In this document: positions 34,460 to 46,082 of the stretch, piece after piece
How positions within the stretch are numbered: position 1 is the first letter of the stretch
How the letters are laid out: each line of letters opens with the position of its first letter
NCBI RefSeq assembly: GCF_008831285.2
Contig: NC_045141.1
Span: forward strand, 11,826,106 to 11,890,105
Direction: 5' to 3'
DNA: 64,000 nucleotides
From: Nymphaea colorata
Lineage: Eukaryota > Streptophyta > Magnoliopsida > Nymphaeales > Nymphaeaceae
Notes under the pieces: generated by a model
What the model was told of the DNA's origin: nothing
The model's database searches: none
The model's input: only the letters and a program-made list of their open reading frames with translations
Made by a program: the position numbers and the translations under genes

Positions 34460-36140
34460 GCACACAGTCATAATTTGTCTACGTACGTGTTTCCAATCTC
34501 ACCTTTACCATCACTAGAACTGTTTGGATTTAAATGAATGGTGTTCTTGTTTGATAACTTGAACCAAAAACTAATTCAGTAAAAATACAGATCCTGTACA
34601 AATGGGTGTAGGTCTGTATCAATATGAAAGGCAAAAAAAATTAACATAGCCATGTCCTTCACAATGTTTTCCTCTATGCCAGTAATCACGTCAGTAAAGC
34701 ATTTACTCACTTTTTTGCCTTATTTTTCCACATCTCTCAACCGTCAGTAATGGTAAAATTCGATAAGATGTCGTTGATCGTTGTTATCCTGCATGTTGAG
34801 ATAGCTATTGCATTTCTTCCTTCCTTTCACCAAAATATCAAAGACTTCAAAATGTAAAAATACCTATGTAAAGACCGAATATATATATATATATATATAT
34901 ATAGTCCTTTTCTTCTCTGTTGATGGGCCGAACCGTTCATATTTTTGTCGTCTCTGTCCACCTTGCTTCTCTCATGTATATTTTGCCTTATTTTGATCCA
35001 CCCAGCTGCGATCCTCTTACAGGGTCAGGTTCGATTATAACGACTCCTAAAACAGATTCAGGGAGACGAGTGAGAGTCCCTCTCGAAGGTGTGTTCCAGC
35101 AACTTCATGAACAACGTTGACTCGCAGAATTTTAACTCTTCCATTGTAGCTCCAAAATTGCTGAAATTTGGTCAAAAGCTCAGGTTCAAAGGAGTCTCCT
35201 AGCAGGATAGTGTCACCCTCGAAGGCTCACCTGGTTCTCCCATAATAAGCCTGTCATAGGTACTTCAGACGATGCTCAGGAGTCGGAGACACTCGCAGAA
35301 TTGTCTAAATTCTCCTGTAGATCCGATCACCATGAAAATTGGTCAGATGATAGCCAAGATGTTGAGGAATAGACGCCCAAAATATCAGCTCCAAATCGGC
35401 TTCCAATCAAAATCATGTGAAGAGAGAAGTTGCGCTTGATTACCTGTATCGCTATAAGCAACAAAGCCAATTTCCACCAATCGCCACCGCAATTCCGATC
35501 TGAATCCGGTAGACTGACCAAATCACCTGTGATCGTGCTTAAAATTTACCAGATTGTTCCTATAATAGTTACGGAGCTAATGGAATCATTGCCATCTTTT
35601 GATCGGATTTCGGTCGCCAGAAAATCGTCTCTAATCAGAATTTAATTTCCATGGCTAACAAAGAACACTGAGCATTGACAGATTCAATTCCAGCACCTCA
35701 ATTGCTCGATTCTCCATCCAAATGTCCTCTGAATTACATCGCACAAGATTAACATGAAGTACAAATAAATTGCGACAGATTTAGATCTGATCTAACCGTG
35801 AGAAAAGTGGATCTAAGATCGGTGTTAGGCGATGTGACAGCGTTTAGATGCTCTGGTGCTCGTCAGCACTCTTCCTTCAGGTTTGAACCTTCGATCTTAA
35901 TCTAAGTAAGACCGAACTCATCTTCACGTTAGACGGACTTAATCTAAATCGCTCCAATCGTCACCATCTTCTCCAGACTTCGATCGGCTCAAACTAGAAC
36001 TCTAGCAAAGTAATTCACCCGCAGTTGGAGAATTACCTGCTTAGAGTCCACCGGTGTCGATGTGCAGATCTGAGAATGCCAGCTGGAGTGTGTTAAGCAT
36101 CGTCCAGTCGATCTGAATCTTGATCTCCATCTCTGACCTC
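34460..36140. other. noncoding, retrotransposon-leader-like
   Basis: Contains an (AT)n tract at about 34878-34902. From about 35000 the sequence has repeated phrases such as CTCGCAGAATT (near 35120 and 35290) and CCAAAATTGCTGAAATTTGGTC, recalling the leader of the Copia element at 14700-15260. No LTR pair or gene is identified. Confidence 0.35.
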
Positions 36141-36149
36141 TAGACTTCC

Positions 36150-38264
36150 CTATTGTTTGAGAAGCCTACACCTCGATCGGAAGCCCGTCTGCACCTGGAT
36201 CATCGTCCCTGGTTTCGGCAGCAAGTCCCAGCCTTGCTTCTTTGGTTCCACGGTGATCATCTTTCTGGAAGAACAAGGTTCAACATAAAGAATTCTGGCG
36301 CCACAAATTAGCGGCAAAAGTCTCTTCGTGGGAGACAATTCAAATTTCCATGGATTGTAAAATGTTTGATGATACAAGTTTTTGCTCAGCCCTCATCTAT
36401 TTATTCAGCTGGACTGAGCCGAGAAGCGGCCGGTTGTCTCATTTCAAGACTGATACAAGTTTTATGAATCTAGACATAAAATGGAAAGAAATACATCACT
36501 GGGTCGGTCTGAGTTGGTCTCAACCGCCACATGCTCAACCTGAGCTCTTGTCGGTTGGTCCAGACCGTGTCGCTCGAGCTGCCACGCCCGGTTGGTCTCA
36601 TCTCGCCTAGGTTCCCCCCGGCTGTTGCAGTCTTCCAGTGACTCGATCTTGCATCCTCTGAGTGGTTTGCCTCTGCCCTACTGAACGCAGTCCAATCTCT
36701 CGCTGCTTAACTGACTGAACCCACTCACACCTAGGTCCATCTCGGGTGACTGAACCCTGGCTGCCTCAGACTGCACTCGGTCTAATCCCTCTAAGACTAA
36801 TGATCGGTTCTTCTGAACCTCAACTAAACCCAACCCAAGCTCCCCTATCTCGGTCTCATCTGTGGTTCACCCCTAGCAATCTGTATTGCTTTCTGGGTTA
36901 GCCTCACAATAAAAATCATCGATTGTATCAGCCGCCCGACCTTCATCACACTCTAAGCCCTATGCGTTAGCCGTGTCATTTGCGTGTTTAACCTCACTTT
37001 GTTCAGATTCACCCGCTTCAATCTGCACCATGACAAAGTTAACCTCACAATACTTGCGGCCTATATCCTTAGCAGCAGTCTCGGCCACGACGTCGACTGT
37101 GGCCCGAGTCTCTTCAACTATCTCAGCAGCCTCCTCAGCGGCACTCCAAGTAGGTGTGTATCAAGTCCACCCCCCTTGGATTGAGCTTGCCTCATGTGGG
37201 AAAAACAATACATGACCTCCTCTGACTCCTCTCACTCGTACACTCTATACTCGTGCCCGGATGTGGTCCATGGCAATAGTTCTAATAGTGGCCTTTGTGG
37301 ACCTCAAAGTCTTGGGTAGTCATCCCATGTTGATGCCCCTTCCAACTTCCCTCGATCAAAATTCAGCCGGATGTGTGCTCTTGCCTCCACCACTTTTTGA
37401 GGTGCATAAGTCAGTCGATATTGGCTAAGAACGGCATGTTTCCTCCCTTTAATTGGATCCCACAATACCCTGCTTGAAGAAGATTCCCCTAAACCTTCCA
37501 TTGCTATGGCAAGAGCCGGCTGTTACAATCAATGGAGTTGGTAACCTATACGCACCCTGTATAGGATGATAGGATTGGTGGGGTTAGGCTTCATAAATTT
37601 TCTACCATTGATCAGTCCCAGCACACATGTCATGCTTCCATGCACATGTCCGTAGATCTGCTAAGCAAAGAATCATCACAGCCACAATCCTCGGTTGGCA
37701 TGCCAGCTGCCTCAACATTAGTGTTGTGTTGTTAAACATGTATTGTTATTGTCACCCTCCTTAAACAACGTTTTAATCAGCGTGGAATTGCCCTCCGAGA
37801 CGAAGACTGCCTCTTGTACCCATGGCCGCTCAATTAAATTGTCTTGGCCTATATGGTGGTCATTTTGGCCAGTCTGATTCATAGGAGGACACCGCTTCAA
37901 AGTCTGGTTTCAGCACTAGGATTCGATTCTCATTATTGCTGGTGGCTGCACACGGTCCAGATTTACTCTCCTCCATACCACTGCAGGCTAATATTTCCCA
38001 ACTCACCGCTGTCGCCTTCAATTCTGCGATTATCTCCCTATCTGTCAATTTTGCTAAGTCGGCATGCTGTTTTGCCTCATCCTTTTCTGTAAGTAGTATA
38101 TCCGATGTCATCAGTTCCAAACGCCACTGTGGTTGTTGCACTGATAGTGCTTGTAAGGTAGCCTCTTGAGTCGGTTCAGCGGTCATGATAACTAGGTTGT
38201 CACCTTCTTCTTTGGGAAAAGGCGACATGTTCATGTAATCCTCCTCCGTAAAGTCTTCATCCAA
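36150..38264 (-). pseudogene. degenerate unknown coding region
   Basis: The minus strand shows a chain of broken frames with protein-like composition. 37860-38264 begins MDEDFTEEDYMNMSPFPKEE and has LTDREIIAELKATAVSWEI. 37304-37501 has WDPIKGRKHAVLSQYRLTYA. A frame near 36950-37170 is acidic (EEAAEIVEETRATVDVV). 36150-36377 has LLPLICGARILYVEPCS. I do not recognise the family. It may be gag-like sequence of a decayed LTR element or a host fragment. It lies between the two terpene synthase last-exon copies. Confidence 0.35.
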
Positions 38265-38319
38265 CGTATTCCCAATACCACATCAGCGGTCATGATAACT
38301 AGGTTGTACATGTGGGTTT

Positions 38320-39316
38320 AATGTCTTTTCATTAAATGTATATAGTTTTTCACCATAGAAGGTCACCATGAGCCTTGAGTACACATTGCATAGAATGAAC
38401 TTAAATAGTTCAAGTTCCTATAATCTTGGTAACGATAAGCATGGGAAACTGAATCTGATTTTTGTGGAAAGATTTTCTTTTTCGTTTATCATTAATTTTG
38501 ATTGATCTTGCTGGGATTCTTTTTTTGAATCTCTCTAGAATGGTTTTCATTCAACCTTATCGTTAACATCCTCCCTCAAATTGGACGATGACTCTAAAAC
38601 CAAGTTTGTTGCAGAACTTTGTAAAAGGTAATCATTGAATCTCTTTGACAGTGATTCGGTGAGCTCAAATTTGTTTCATGAAATTTTTTGTGAAGATAGA
38701 TCGTGCTTTGGCAGCAATTCAGAAAACCCAAGTTTGATTCTTCAAGATTTTCTTCACATGATCGAGTCTTTGCTTTGGTGAAGAAGGCAACGAGGTATTT
38801 GGTCGTCTGCAGGCCACCTATGGCCTTCATTCTTCTTCGTCAAGCATCCTACTCTGATACCAAGTTAAAAAAAAAAAAAAAGAAGAAGAAGCAAACCAAA
38901 TAAAAACCAGTAATGAAAAGTTTTTTTTTCATTAAATGTGCACGGTTTTCACCATGAAAGGCCACCATGAGCTTTGGTTACACAATGCATAGAACGAGCT
39001 AAAATAGTTGAAGTTCCTATAATCTTGGCAATGATAAATATGAGAAACTAAATCTGATTTTTGTGGAAAGATTTTATTTTTCCTTTATCATTAATTTTGA
39101 TTGATCTTACTGGGATTCTTTCCTTGAATTTCTCTAGAACTGTTGCCTTTCAACCTTATCTTAACACTATAATCTTGGCAACGATTAACATGGGAATCTA
39201 AATCTGATTTTTGTGGAAATGTTTTTTTTTCCTTTATCATTAATTTTGATTGGTCTTGCTGGGATTCTTTCCTTGAATCTCTCTAAAATGGTTGCCTTTC
39301 AACCTTATTGTTAACA
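38320..39316 (-). mobile_element. TRIM-like mini LTR retrotransposon
   Basis: LTR-like repeats at about 38320-38568 and 38920-39166 share CATTAAATGT, CACCATGA, TCTGATTTTTGTGGAAAG and TCATTAATTTTGATTG blocks and end ...TTAACA. A further partial copy of the LTR tail lies at 39168-39316. Between them, only about 290 bp hold a minus-strand purine tract (38569-38582, next to the TGTTAACG LTR start) and a primer site CTTGGTATCAGAG near 38849-38862. No coding capacity. This LTR-PPT-PBS-LTR layout is that of a terminal-repeat retrotransposon in miniature. The left outer boundary is unclear. Confidence 0.65.
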
Positions 39317-39573
39317 GAACAATACAAGGGTAGCGGAGGAGCAAGCACGGCAGCACATAAGGAACTTGCTAAGGGATGCATGGAGGATGCTGAACAAGGA
39401 GCTGCTCTCGGCTCAGCAGCAGCAACAACAGATCGCCTTCTCTCGTTCCTTCATGAACATGGCTCCCAACATTGCGAGGGTCTCCTAGTGCATGTACGAC
39501 TATGAAGATGGGGCCGGTGTCTTGGAGCATGAGTCCATGGATCGAGTCTAACCAGACTGTCTAACCAAACCAC
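39317..39573 (+). pseudogene. terpene synthase last-exon copy 2
   Basis: The frame reads RVAEEQARQHIRNLLRDAWRMLNKELLSAQQ, then AFSRSFMNMAPNIARVS, a TAG, CMYDYEDGAGVLEHESM. This is the C-terminal exon of a class I terpene synthase, where the TAG (39486-39488) replaces the Gln expected before C-M-Y. It begins directly at the end of the TRIM-like element and has no upstream exons, so it is a truncated fragment. The 3' flank matches copy 1. Confidence 0.88.
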
Positions 39574-40199
39574 CAGTCTGTTGTTTCCCACTCTGTCAAC
39601 CATGTTGCTGCCCATTAACTGAATCCTACTTATGATGCTATGTATGAATGATTTCTTTTTAATCATGTAAGATCAATTCAATGCATTCATACATTCATAT
39701 TTACTTAGCACCATGAATGATCACAAACACCTCTCTAAAAGAACTTAAGCAAGATGTGATTGAGCTCTAACTAGGTACTAACCAAATTAGGGCAAAACCT
39801 CAAACCTACTTAAAGTCTTAAAAAAACACCAAAGTGTTTTCCAAAAGTGATCTTCAAATGTTTCTAAATGATATTTGTAAAGATTTTCCCACTCAAAATT
39901 TTTCAAAATAAAATGTTGTGTACTCTTAAATGATTCTTCAAAACTTTCTCAAAGATTTGAAACATCAAATTTTCAATATTTTCTCAAACACCACACCGTA
40001 TTTATAATAAAAGGATGTTTATGTCAAAACGAAATGCATCACGAATAAACATAGCCCTTGAATTAGTTACCCCTGGTAAAGGCAGAGGGAATGGTCAATC
40101 CTCGTACCAACGGGTGAGTCCCTTTTTCTTTAATTTAAAATAAAAATCTCATTTTTCTGAGCACTCCAAAAACCAAACATTTTTAGGATGCGAACACAT
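39574..40199. other. no gene seen
   Basis: AT-rich noncoding sequence between the terpene synthase fragment and the Copia remnant. Contains a few short repeated TTCTCAAA/CAAAATTTT phrases. Confidence 0.5.
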
Positions 40200-41890
40200 A
40201 ATTATATCCCTTGTTAAATATGAATGGAAACTAAATCAATTAGATGTTAAAAATGTTTTCCTTCATGGTGACTTGAAGGAAGAAGTTTTTATGGAGCCAC
40301 CTCCTGGTTTTATTGAAAAAGACTATAGCAAATGGGTTTACAAACTGAAAAAAAATCTCTATGTGGACTTTAGCAATCATCACGGTCATGGTTTGGCAGT
40401 TTTTCAAACAAAATTAAGGAATACGGATTTCGAAACAGTCCTCTTGACCATTCTTTTGTTTTCAAGAAAGAAAATGTTACTACCCTTCTCCTTATATATG
40501 TTGATCACATCATCATTACAGGGAGCTCAAAGAAACATTTTGATGAGATAAAGGGTCTGGTAATGAGAAACTTTAAGATGAAAGATTTTGAAAGCCTGCG
40601 ATATTTCCTTGGGGTTGAAATTGATAGGCAAGGATATCGTCTTACCTTGACACAACAGAAATATGCTCTTGACCTATTGGATAGAACATGCATGATAGAT
40701 TGTAAGCCAGCACCTAGTATTCTGAACCAAAGGATGAGTATAAATGATGGGGAAACATATGAAAACCCCACCAAATATCGCAGAATTTTTGGTGCTTTGC
40801 AATATTTACATTTACCAAACCTGATATTACCTATGCAATAAATCAAGTGTCTCAATTTATGCATGCACATAAGGTATCTCAAGGGAACTATTGGAGGTGG
40901 ATTAGTGTATTGTAAAAGTGAGAATGAAGCTGTTGGTCTTGAATTAATTACATATACTAAGGCTGGACACCTAGATGAAAGAAGATCTATCTCTGGTTTT
41001 TGCATCTTTATAGGCAAAAATTTGGTATCTTGGAGTAGTAGAAAACAGAGAGCAGTTGCAAGATCAAGTGCAGAGGCTGAATACAGATGCATGGTTGCAG
41101 GGACAACAGAAGTGATTTGGATTCGATAGTTGCTAGAAGATATAGGAGCAAAAATTAAAAGCTCAGTACTAATGTGTGACAACTAAAATGCCATCAACAT
41201 TACTTTCATTCATATACAACGTGGCCGAACTAAACACATTGAGATTGACCAGCATTTTATCAGGCAGAAGGTGGAGAATAAAGAGATAGAACCAATCTTC
41301 ATTAGAACTAATAAACAAGTTGCTGACGTATTTACTAAAGGGTTGACAAATTAGAACCAATCTTCATTGGAACTAATGAACAAGCTGCTAGCGTATTTAC
41401 CAAATTGACAAAGTATCGGTTCTCTTTTTGAAGAGCAAGTTATTCATAGTTCAAAACCATACATAGCTTGAGGAAGGGTGTTAAACAATAAGATTTTCAG
41501 ATCTTCCATCTGGATCCAAAATTCAACACGTTGAACAATGTCTCACGTCATTCTATGTCCTCGTATTCTATGTTCTTGTAAAATGTGTTGCGGTATTTTA
41601 TGTCCTTGTGATATGTGAGAAGTCTCCTAGGATTCCGTGATTGAAGAGTCTCTTACGATTCAGCAATTGTAATTGATTGAGTATTATAAATATGGACCAT
41701 GTAGACCATCCTGGTCACGGCCTCTTCTCCTCAGCCTCTCCCTATCTCATTCTCTCTCTCTATTTTCCTACAAGAATATAGATTTTTACTTACACTTATT
41801 GGTGCTAGATTTCTATCTACAAGCGTCGAATATGTCTTTTTGGGATTCAAATTTAGAGCCATTGATTTCCAACATTGTTACTATATTATG
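40200..41890 (+). mobile_element. Copia remnant, RT-RNase H-3' LTR
   Basis: Plus-strand, 5'-truncated Copia element. Coding remnants run from about 40215 to 41400. A purine-rich GAGGAAGGG precedes a probable 3' LTR starting TGTTAAACAATA at 41479. The LTR has a TATA-like TATAAATATGG near 41684, but its end could not be fixed. No 5' LTR is seen. Confidence 0.8.
40215..41400 (+). pseudogene. Copia RT and RNase H remnant
   Basis: RT landmarks: LNQLDVKNVFLHGDLKEEVFMEPPPGF (40240-40310), YKLKKNLY, LLLLYVDHIIITGS-like text near 40490-40520 with a His in place of the second Asp of YVDD, then MKDFESLRYFLGVEIDRQG and KYALDLLDRTCM (40563-40841). RNase H: SISGFCIFIGKNLVSWSSRKQRAVARSSAEAEYR (40863-41129) and a KHIEIDQHFI-type segment near 41240. 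Frameshifts separate the parts. The end (41290-41410) carries a tandem duplication of about 67 bp. Confidence 0.9.
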
Positions 41891-42790
41891 ATCTGATCTT
41901 CTCTTCGCTTGATTATGGAAGAACTGCATGTTTTGATCACCTTGCAGAAACCATTTGGAGTGAGATTTTTGTCTTCATAATGTCTCTTCTTCAAGAAGAC
42001 AGATGTCTAATTCTTTATGGAGCAAAATTTCATATTCTGAATTGTAGGTCGTGATTCTGTTATCTTGAAGTTGAATCACTTTCAGCTTCCTCCTAATGGC
42101 CTCAGCTTTCTTAGAAATTCTTCTATAATATCTTATGTTCCACAATGTGAGAGTGTTATGAACCCTCTCCAGCTTCTTTAATACTTTTATCATGGCACAT
42201 CCAGTAGCAGAGCAGTTCCATTCTTTTTTTGCTATTTCTTCAGTCATTTTGCACAAGCCAACAAATAAAATATCGAAAGAAACCTCTCCCACATGCACTG
42301 TCATCAGCATCAGTAATATTACAAATTAAAGCACCGTGGTCAAAGGAGGTCCTTGGCATGACTTCAAGAGAGAATCTCAGATTCTAGTTGCATCTCCAAG
42401 CATGATTCACCAAACACCAGTCCATCCTGCATTGAACATTGTTCTCTCCACTTTTATTATTTGACCAAGTGAATGAACAATGAGCATCAATTATAATCCA
42501 TAAATCGTTCACTTGAAGAAATTTCAGAAAGTCGTCACAATCTCTCATGTTAGGGCACTGTCCTATCTTGTCACCCTCCCAGGTTCCCAAGGTATTGAAG
42601 TCACCAATTAAGACACATCTATTCAGTTTGACCAAGTACACTAGTTCAAGAAGTAGCTCTTTTTGTATGAGCCTATTTGGAGGCAAGTACACTCCCGTAT
42701 GCAATATACCTAAAATCTGAAAAGCGATCTTTACACTCAAGCATGATCCAGTAAGGACTAAAAAACAAGCTTTCAACATTAATCCTCATC
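41890..42790 (-). pseudogene. LINE ORF2 remnant (endonuclease and linker)
   Basis: 42384-42779 is an apurinic-like endonuclease C-terminal half: HTGVYLPPN, RCVLIGDFNTLGTWEGDK, LWIIIDAHCSFTWSNNK and RMDWCLVNHAW, the D-F-N, T-W-S-N and R-x-D-W-x-L-x-N landmarks. 41975-42310 is the linker before RT (ISKKAEAIRRKLKVIQLQ). At 41895-41960 there is a KWFLQGDQN / FFHNQAKRR segment typical of the RT start. Order fits a minus-strand plant L1-type LINE, truncated before the RT palm. Confidence 0.88.
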
Positions 42791-43204
42791 AGATTCCATC
42801 CTGCTAGAATTCTAGCCACAGGCATTAGATCAGAAATATAACAATGCTATCGATAATCATATATATATTATATGAAGATAGCATGTCATGTGGGATGCAT
42901 GTACAATATATCAGATTTGCCTTCATAATTGGGGAATAGTACAACATGTCCTATGGCACAATGTAAAACCGACCAACTTAATTGGCACATGGCTTGACCT
43001 GTTCTAGGCAGATATATGCTCTACTTTATCAAAGTGATGATTTAGCGGGTGTTTGTGCATAACACACATCCTGTATGAACTAATAGTCCATGGCCAATAT
43101 ATAATTATAGATAAATCCTAGCACACTAACTACTCAGAAGGGCATCATCCTACAAGACTGTATATACACAAAGCGTGCTCATAACCAAAACATGCAAGCA
43201 TTAG

Positions 43205-43652
43205 CATTAATCACATTGCCCAAGGTTCACCTTCAATCCCAACAGCTTCACAATCTCGAGACACCGCCTTCCTTAGAGTGAGTACATGAAACTGAGAAAA
43301 AAAAAGTGTCAGAGATAACTCTCGATATTGCCTATCCCTAAGGCCCATACATACATCATCAGTTCGTACATAAATAGCATAGGTAAAACAATAGAGTCGC
43401 CAATGCGCTAGGCATACCATCTGAGCAAGAATGATCAAAACAACATAGAGTGCACATTCAAATGTATAACTTTGAGCACTGAGCAACAAGATAGCCTCCA
43501 AATGAAATGTGAAGCTCCACAAGACCATTGTGCAGCTTACAATCATCATACACAACTGAGCCACCGAGAAAAACAGTAGAAGTTGGGGTAACATTGCCGT
43601 GACTTCCAATAAGGCTGAACTCACCTATAGCTACTACAGCAGCTTGCCCCAT
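43205..43652 (-). other. open frames of unknown nature
   Basis: Two minus-strand frames overlap (43211-43624 and 43458-43652). The second reads MGQAAVVAIGEFSLIGSHGN and has FLGGSVVYDD. I do not recognise a family. It lies in a probable retroelement remnant (see 44304-44600), so a real gene is doubtful. Confidence 0.25.
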
Positions 43653-43669
43653 ATTCTATGTGGGGATGG

Positions 43670-43702
43670 GCTCCTCACTAGTCGCCTAGGTGAGGAGCAT
43701 TT
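43670..43702. repeat. short perfect hairpin
   Basis: GCTCCTCAC ... GTGAGGAGC, a 9-bp stem with an 11-base loop that itself contains CTAG. No context supports a terminator or RNA gene role. Confidence 0.5.
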
Positions 43703-44303
43703 CACAATATAGTAAGTTCTTGGAAAGTCTGTTCTTGGAACTCGGTCCTGTACGTCACCCATCTAACCCCTTTGTATAGTGAGCTCGACTAATATGCAAT
43801 CAGCATAGTCCGTTCATGGTAAATCTGGCCCTAGGAAATTGACCCAAGTCCAGCTCATGCTCTCAGAAATCAGACCATTAATCATAAACGAGCAAAACAT
43901 AACAGTGCATAAAGATAATATATATTCAACATATCCGGAGAATCCGCTATCAAAATCCTCGATAGACCTCAAGCTATCAGAATCGTCTATCAAAATCCTC
44001 GACAGACTTCAAGCTCAAATCTAGAGCTCAACTCTATTCTCTGTCTCCTTAGGTCTCAAGAATACAGTAGAATAACTTAACGTAATCAATACGTATGAGC
44101 CTGAGGAAACTTCAACTCTATTCGAACTAGCATGGTTCATACATTCGGTTTAGCATCATCTAGCATGCTTTCACATTTAGTAGGCATGATCTTAAAATAG
44201 CATGATAAACTGACGATATACATGTGTGTGCAGGCAGTGTTCATTATAGACATCACATGCACCATAGAGGTCAGATTGGACTTACTGGAATTCGACAGAC
44301 CAA

Positions 44304-44600
44304 GCTCTGATACCAATGTCGGGGTTGTCGATGTAGCGGAACTCAGCAAGCTAACCAGCGGAGTCTCCAGGATGGACAGATGTGCGTGAAGAAGCAGCAG
44401 TGGTTGTGACTTAGAAGGAGAAGAAGAAGAAGAAAGAAGGCATAGGAAGATTGTTTCTGGGCTTGCTTCTGTGAGGCTCACCTTAGGGCAATCAAAAAGA
44501 GTAACCCTAAATTGGAGTATTGCTGGGCTTATATAAACCACCTCACAGGATTTCCTGAAGCCCAGCCTGCGGTTAGGGCCAGAGAGATTTATGGAGAGAA
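44304..44600 (-). mobile_element. LTR retroelement 5' end (primer site plus partial LTR)
   Basis: Minus-strand TGGTATCAGAGC (44304-44315), one base from a TGTCGGGGTTG LTR-like end at 44317. The sequence beyond includes a TATA-like TTATATAAACC at about 44530. No matching 3' LTR is recognised within the window, and internal coding sequence is absent or unrecognisable to about 43200. Confidence 0.5.
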
Positions 44601-45885
44601 AAACAGGTAATGTAAATCTGTTGAATAATTTGATAAAGATTTTTTATTTGAAAGCAGATTTTATGTTTATCTCGCAGTTACGAGATGCTGAGATATGGCT
44701 CAAGGCCACTATCCAACAAAATCCATGTGTGGAGGTTCACACATACAACGAATAGACAATGACACCAGAGGTTCAGCCCTTCTCGAGGCCAGTTAAGTCA
44801 TTTTGAGATTTCATTAAAATGTTTGAACCCTTGTTGTATTTCTAATCCAAATCTCATATTCTTGGATACATTTCAGTTTTCTCTTAGGTCAAGTTATGAA
44901 TGCCTCACGTTAAATTTTAGGGTTTAAAGGTCTTTTGAGAATAAAAAAGAGAGAGAGAGAGAGAAAACGTGGGTTAAAAATGGGGTTTGGGATTATTTTT
45001 GTTTATTGCTGTTGTTATTTCTTCGTTCTTCAATTGAGATTCGTTGATTTGTGATTCGGAAGAGAAGATCCTCCTTACCACTGCATCAAGGGAGCAGCCA
45101 GAGCTCCCAAGTTTGAAACCAAGAGTGTACCATTTTCTTGGCTATGCAAGTTAACTATAAGGTGTATTTATGCTTTGATGCAAACTTCAAAGGTTTATTA
45201 TATCTCTGCATGTTATTTTTAATGATAAACTAAGAGGTTCAATCCAATTTAAGCTCTCAATGGGATAAGTTCAAATCCGACAAATTTGTGGCTATGGGTA
45301 TTAAGTACTTCTCCATCTATGACGGAGAAAATGCGGGGTGTCACTTCATATTTTTTTTAAATGAAAATAATAACCACAAAAAAATATATAAATTCATCAA
45401 TAATTACAACATGATGGCATCTTGTTCCTCCAAGGTTTGATTGTAATCTAATCAATGCCAATAGCATTCTCACTTGCAATATGGCGCAAAGTGCAGTTAG
45501 TACTGTGGGGTTTCTTCTAGAGGCTAGAAGATTACCAAAGTAAACGTGAGTGCTTCCAGGGTGTTGTTGTATTTGGCAGTGCAATTTGCAGCAACTGATT
45601 TTGACCATGCCTTCAAATGGCTACATTAGTGAGGATACACATATGACTCAAAAGGGTTTGAATGGCCACATATCCAAATTATGTATGCAAATCAAATAAA
45701 GCAATTTATGATCTCCAAGGAGGTTGGCACAATGGTGAGGGTGGTAATCGGTAGGCAAGCCGTTCTCAATTAAGTTTTTTTTTTTGCTTATCTCCTTGCA
45801 CGGTAAGGTGTAACAGCCAAGAACAAAAAATTATTGATCACCATTTTCATCATCATTATCAGGGCCCGTCTCAAAATCCTTTTAA
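44601..45885. other. no supported gene
   Basis: AT-rich noncoding DNA with a short (GA)n at 44950-44963. No motifs recognised. Confidence 0.5.
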
Positions 45886-46012
45886 AATCAAGTGTATGTA
45901 TCTCATCGGTATATATATAAAATCAAGCGTATGTATCTCATCGATATATATATAAAATCAAGCGTATGTATCTCATCGGTATATATATAAAATCAACCAT
46001 ATGTATCTCATC

Positions 46013-46073
<61 letters not shown>

Positions 46074-46082
46074 GAGAGAGAG
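45886..46082. repeat. 35-bp tandem repeat x4 plus AT and GA microsatellites
   Basis: Unit AAAATCAAGCGTATGTATCT-CATCGGTATATATAT (35 bp) starts at about 45884 and repeats at exact 35-bp steps four times with 1-3 changes each. It then runs into (AT)n to about 46068 and (GA)n to 46082. Confidence 0.95.

Noticed and set aside
44137-44541. 134-residue Ser/Leu-rich frame on the minus strand
   Set aside because: It spans a retroelement primer site and LTR-like DNA and has no domain.
45884-46024. Regular 35-bp repeats as a CRISPR-like array
   Set aside because: Units are directly adjacent without unique spacers, in a plant nuclear context; it is a minisatellite.
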